In this document: piece after piece, positions 5,868-8,416 of the stretch | How positions within the stretch are numbered: position 1 is the first letter of the stretch | Layout of the letters: the number at the start of each line of letters is the position of its first letter | DNA from: JAIQFR01 sp041494445 | Lineage (GTDB): Bacteria; Acidobacteriota; Polarisedimenticolia; Polarisedimenticolales; JAIQFR01 | Direction: 5' to 3' | DNA length: 8,416 nucleotides | Assembly: GCA_041494445.1 (NCBI GenBank) | Contig: JBGQAU010000104.1 | Span: forward strand, 1 to 8,416 | Notes under the pieces: generated by a model | The model's input: the letters and a program-made list of their open reading frames with translations, nothing else | What the model was told of the DNA's origin: nothing | Database searches by the model: none | Program-made: the position numbers and the translations under genes

Positions 5868-7864
5868 TTCGCGCGATCGAGGTTCTTGCGGATCCCCTCG
5901 TCCTCCGGGCGGACCCTGAGGGCGTCGGTGAAGTGCGCGATCGCCGCGCCGTAGTTCCCCTGCCGGGCCAGGATCACGCCGAGGTTCTTGTGGGCCGGCA
6001 CGTTGTCCGGCTCGATGCGGAGCGCCTCGGCGAAGCGGGCGCTCGCCTCCTCGAGGTTTCCCTGCTTCATCAGGAGGGTCCCGAGATTCCCGAGCGCCTC
6101 CGCGTCGTCGGGCTTCTCGCGCAGGACCGCCCGGAACTCGGCCATGGCCTCCGGGTTCCGGCCCTGGCGGGCGAGGATGGATCCGAGAGCCTTGCGCAGG
6201 GAAACGTCCCCCGGCGCGTCGCCCATGGCCTTCGTGATCTCGGCGACCGCCTCGTCGACCCGTCCCTCCGTCATCAGAAGGCCCGCCACGGTCCTTCGCA
6301 ATCCGGGACTCTCGAGGCGCAGCCGGAAAGCCTCCCGGTACGCCGCGATGGCCTCGTCGGTCTTGCCGGTCCGGGACAGGGCCGCGCCGAGATTGGCATA
6401 AGCGAGATCGAACCCGGGGGCGATGCGAATCGCTTCCCGGTAGTGCGCGATGGCGTCTTCGGGGCGGCCCTTCTCGTACAGGTCCAGCCCCAGGGCGTTG
6501 TGAGCGGTGGCGTTCAGCTCGGTGACGCTCACGACGTGGGTGAACAGCTCGCTCGTGTTGCGCCAGCGACCCGCCTGCACGTACGCGCATCCCATGAGGG
6601 CGAGCACCGCGACGCCTCCGGCCCCCGCGAGGATCGCCCGCCGGCGGACCCGGCTTCGCACGATCCCTTGGAGGGCGTCGGGCAACCCCCAGGCCACCAT
6701 GACGAACGGTCCGATGAGGGGGACGTAGGTGTAACGATCCGCCATGCTCTGGATGCCGACCTGCACGAGGCCGATCACCGGGACGAGCGTGACGAGGTAC
6801 CACAGCCAGCCGACCGCGAGGTACGGGCGGCGCCGGGCCGCCCGGTACGCCAGCGCGCTCACCGCCACGAGAAGAACCGCCGCCGCGAGGAGGCGCCCGG
6901 GCGTCGCAGCGCCCGGGATGAGAGGGTACGGGACCGCCAGCTTCGTGGGCCAGAACATCTTGCCGATGTACGCGCCGTAGGAGATCACGGCGTTGGCCAA
7001 ACGCCGCCCCAGAGGGAACGCCTCCCGACCGCCGAGCGCGCCTCCCGCGGACTGCGCGTAGACGGTGACCACGCTCGAGATCAGGGAGAGGGCGACGAGC
7101 GGCGCCTTCTCCCGAATCGGGCCCCACGCCCCGCCCTTCGGCGCACCGCGGCCGGGGACGGAGCCCGCCGGGAACCGGCGCAGCGGCCACCAGTCCAGAA
7201 GAAGCAGCACCAGCGGCAGGGTGACGAGCATCGACTTCGCCAGGAGACCGAGGGCCATCGCGGCCGCGACGAGCACGTACCTCCTTGTCCCCGGCCGCTC
7301 GACGTAGCGGACGTACGCCAGCATGGCGAGCAGCCAGAACAGCGTGCTCAGCACGTCCTTGCGCTCGGTGATCCAGGCGACCGACTCGACGTGGAGCGGG
7401 TGCACCGCGAACAGGGCGGCGACGAACGCGCTTCGCCAGGGCGCCGAGGTCATCTTGAGGAGCACGTGGAAGAGCAGGAGCGTGTTCGCGAGATGCAGGA
7501 GGACGTTGGTGAGGTGGAAGAGCCACGGGCCCTTCCCGCCCAGATCCGCGTCGATCATCAGGGAGATCCACGTGAGCGGGTGCCAGTTCGCCTGATAGGT
7601 GGTCGTGAACGCCCAGGCGATACCGTCGCGCGTCAGGCCGGACAGGACGAAAGGATTGCTCGCCACGTAGGACGCATCGTCGAGGCCGATGAACTCGAAC
7701 CCGACGACCCGCGCGTACACGACGAGGGTCGCGACCGCCAGGGCTAAGGCGAGAAGCCAGGAGAGGCGCCCGGGAGATCCCGGACCTTTACGCTCCGCTC
7801 CGCTTCTCCGGGCCATCCCCTCGGGAGCGGGAGGCTCCGCGGTCCCGGCGAGCGGAGATCGCAA
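5843..7864 (-). CDS. TMTC/PMT-like membrane glycosyltransferase with C-terminal TPRs
   Basis: The product (673 residues) has two parts. Residues about 33-430 are a multi-spanning membrane region of GT-C type: a first helix at about 34-53, then GLDDASYV (60-67) with the acidic pair D62-D63 expected in the first external loop, HPLHVESVAWITERKD (155-170), and ADRYTYVPLIG (375-385). These match the PMT/TMTC group, which transfers a sugar from a polyprenyl-phosphate donor outside the membrane. Residues about 450-660 hold some six TPRs (for example AYANLGAALSRTGKTDEAI at 488-506). The natural substrate is unknown; many bacterial relatives are annotated only as TPR proteins. Start choice: the TTG at 7864 has GGGGAG 5 nt upstream and begins 19 nt after the selD stop. 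The ATG at 7816 has its G-rich tract directly abutting, so the TTG is preferred. It is probably co-transcribed with selD. Confidence 0.82.
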   Translation of the reverse strand: MRSPLAGTAEPPAPEGMARRSGAERKGPGSPGRLSWLLALALAVATLVVYARVVGFEFIGLDDASYVASNPFVLSGLTRDGIAWAFTTTYQANWHPLTWISLMIDADLGGKGPWLFHLTNVLLHLANTLLLFHVLLKMTSAPWRSAFVAALFAVHPLHVESVAWITERKDVLSTLFWLLAMLAYVRYVERPGTRRYVLVAAAMALGLLAKSMLVTLPLVLLLLDWWPLRRFPAGSVPGRGAPKGGAWGPIREKAPLVALSLISSVVTVYAQSAGGALGGREAFPLGRRLANAVISYGAYIGKMFWPTKLAVPYPLIPGAATPGRLLAAAVLLVAVSALAYRAARRRPYLAVGWLWYLVTLVPVIGLVQVGIQSMADRYTYVPLIGPFVMVAWGLPDALQGIVRSRVRRRAILAGAGGVAVLALMGCAYVQAGRWRNTSELFTHVVSVTELNATAHNALGLDLYEKGRPEDAIAHYREAIRIAPGFDLAYANLGAALSRTGKTDEAIAAYREAFRLRLESPGLRRTVAGLLMTEGRVDEAVAEITKAMGDAPGDVSLRKALGSILARQGRNPEAMAEFRAVLREKPDDAEALGNLGTLLMKQGNLEEASARFAEALRIEPDNVPAHKNLGVILARQGNYGAAIAHFTDALRVRPEDEGIRKNLDRAKDLAAGGR

Positions 7865-7869
7865 GGAAG

Positions 7870-7875
7870 CTCCCC
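7870..7875 (-). promoter_or_regulatory. Ribosome binding site supporting a TTG start
   Basis: GGGGAG on the minus strand, part of a longer G-run, stands 5 nt before the TTG at 7864 and lies within the 19-nt gap after the selD stop codon. The downstream ATG at 7816 has no properly spaced site. Confidence 0.45.
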
Positions 7876-7883
7876 CCGGCGGC

Positions 7884-8416
7884 TCACTCGACGATCAGGC
7901 CGCCCGCGCGCGCGTCGACCGCCTCGCCGACCCGCCACACCGGCTCCCCGGCGTCGTGGAACGCCTCGATCAGCGCGGCGGCGGCGGCGCCGTCCACGGC
8001 GGCGAGGAGGCCACCCGACGTCTCCGGGTCGAACAGGAGGCGGCGCTCCCACTCCTCGAGCGGCCGCCGGTACTCGATCCAGGCGCCGTAGTACGCCTCG
8101 TTTCGATTCGATCCGCCCGGGACCATCCCCTTCCGCGCGTACTCCGCGGCACCCGGGAGCACCGGCACGTCGCGAAAGACGAGCCGCAGCGTGACCCGCG
8201 ACTGCTCCGCGACCTCGTGAGCGTGGCCCGCGAGGCCGAACCCGGTGACGTCGGTCAGAGCATGGACCGCCGGGCCCGCGTCCCGCAGGAGCCGCGCGGC
8301 TCCCGCCGAAAGCCGCTCCATGCTCGCCACGGCCGCCGCGAGGTCGGCCTCGTCCATCTTCTGCCGCTTGTGCGCGGTGGTCACGACGCCGCAACCGACC
8401 GGCTTCGTGAGCAGGA
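7884..8416 (-). CDS. selD: Selenophosphate synthetase SelD (C-terminal half; could be the SenC homologue)
   Basis: About 176 C-terminal residues are visible, roughly half of a normal SelD (about 340); the 5' end lies beyond the right edge. SelD makes selenophosphate from selenide and ATP in the cytoplasm for selenocysteine tRNA, selenouridine or selenosugar synthesis. The visible part starts in the LLTKPVGCG segment (family LTKPLGxG). It continues through HALTDVTGFGLAGHAHEV (about 8264-8211), GGSNRN (near 8117-8100), the FDPETSGGLLAAV stretch (about 8033-7995), and ends VDARAGGLIVE before a TGA. These are the hallmark motifs of the AIRS-type C-terminal domain. The N-terminal catalytic Cys/Sec and glycine-rich loop are not in the window, so Sec use cannot be judged. 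A GTG at 8384 is internal, not a start. The gene precedes the TMTC-like gene by 19 nt, and senB lies on the same strand about 3.2 kb further on. In selenoneine clusters the SelD homologue is called SenC. Confidence 0.92.
   Translation of the reverse strand, partial: LLTKPVGCGVVTTAHKRQKMDEADLAAAVASMERLSAGAARLLRDAGPAVHALTDVTGFGLAGHAHEVAEQSRVTLRLVFRDVPVLPGAAEYARKGMVPGGSNRNEAYYGAWIEYRRPLEEWERRLLFDPETSGGLLAAVDGAAAAALIEAFHDAGEPVWRVGEAVDARAGGLIVE

Noticed and set aside
5933..7747. Plus-strand open frame of about 604 residues
   Set aside because: It lies wholly antisense to the TMTC-like gene. Its composition (Arg, Glu, Gln, His, Asp) is typical of a mirrored GC-rich gene and no motif is visible.
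8382..8384. GTG as the selD start codon
   Set aside because: The upstream codons to the window edge still encode conserved SelD sequence (LLTKPVGCG), so this is an internal valine and the gene continues outside.
8385..8414. Cysteine in the SelD KPVGCG segment as an unusual substitution
   Set aside because: The residue at this place varies among SelD proteins as far as I recall, and it is not the catalytic Cys/Sec, which lies in the unseen N-terminal part.

Overview
This is a very GC-rich window (visibly around 70 % by eye, not counted), almost fully coding, with seven protein genes, no RNA genes, no mobile elements and no CRISPR. The protein families point to a Gram-negative, environmental, high-GC bacterium: a TonB C-terminal-type domain, a TMTC-like membrane glycosyltransferase with TPRs, signal-peptide TPR proteins, and short leaders behind -10 elements. 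Acidobacteriota or a similar deep high-GC lineage is my best guess, but nothing in the sequence is diagnostic.

Layout, left to right. (1) The C-terminal part of a gene (+) that joins a TonB C-terminal-like domain to an HExxH zinc metalloprotease-like domain. (2) Only 1 nt away and convergent, an exported TPR protein (-). (3) Divergent from it across a 77-nt region with two oppositely facing -10 elements, an AEC-type transporter (+). (4) Convergent with that, a glycosyltransferase (-) whose motifs match the selenosugar synthase SenB. (5) Divergent from senB across a 135-nt region, a membrane fatty-acid desaturase (+). (6) Convergent with the desaturase after 10 nt, a TMTC-like multi-spanning glycosyltransferase with C-terminal TPRs (-). 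(7) Just upstream of (6) and probably in the same operon, selenophosphate synthetase SelD (-), whose N-terminal half lies beyond the right edge.

The main biological signal is selenium. SelD makes selenophosphate, and SenB couples selenophosphate to a UDP-sugar to give a selenosugar. In described selenoneine clusters senB and a selD homologue (senC) sit with senA, the EgtB-like enzyme. Here senB and selD lie about 3.2 kb apart on the same strand with no senA in view, so the region is a candidate selenosugar locus or a scattered selenoneine pathway.

The second signal is regulatory. The senB/desaturase intergenic region carries an FNR/CRP-type palindrome (TTGAC-N4-GTCAA) centred 41.5 bp upstream of the predicted start of desaturase transcription. 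That is the classic class II activator position, and it fits an oxygen-consuming enzyme. A third GTCAA half-site lies one repeat further left and overlaps a plausible -35 for senB. Gene orientation alternates strictly from the left edge to the TMTC-like gene, so only selD and that gene look co-transcribed.
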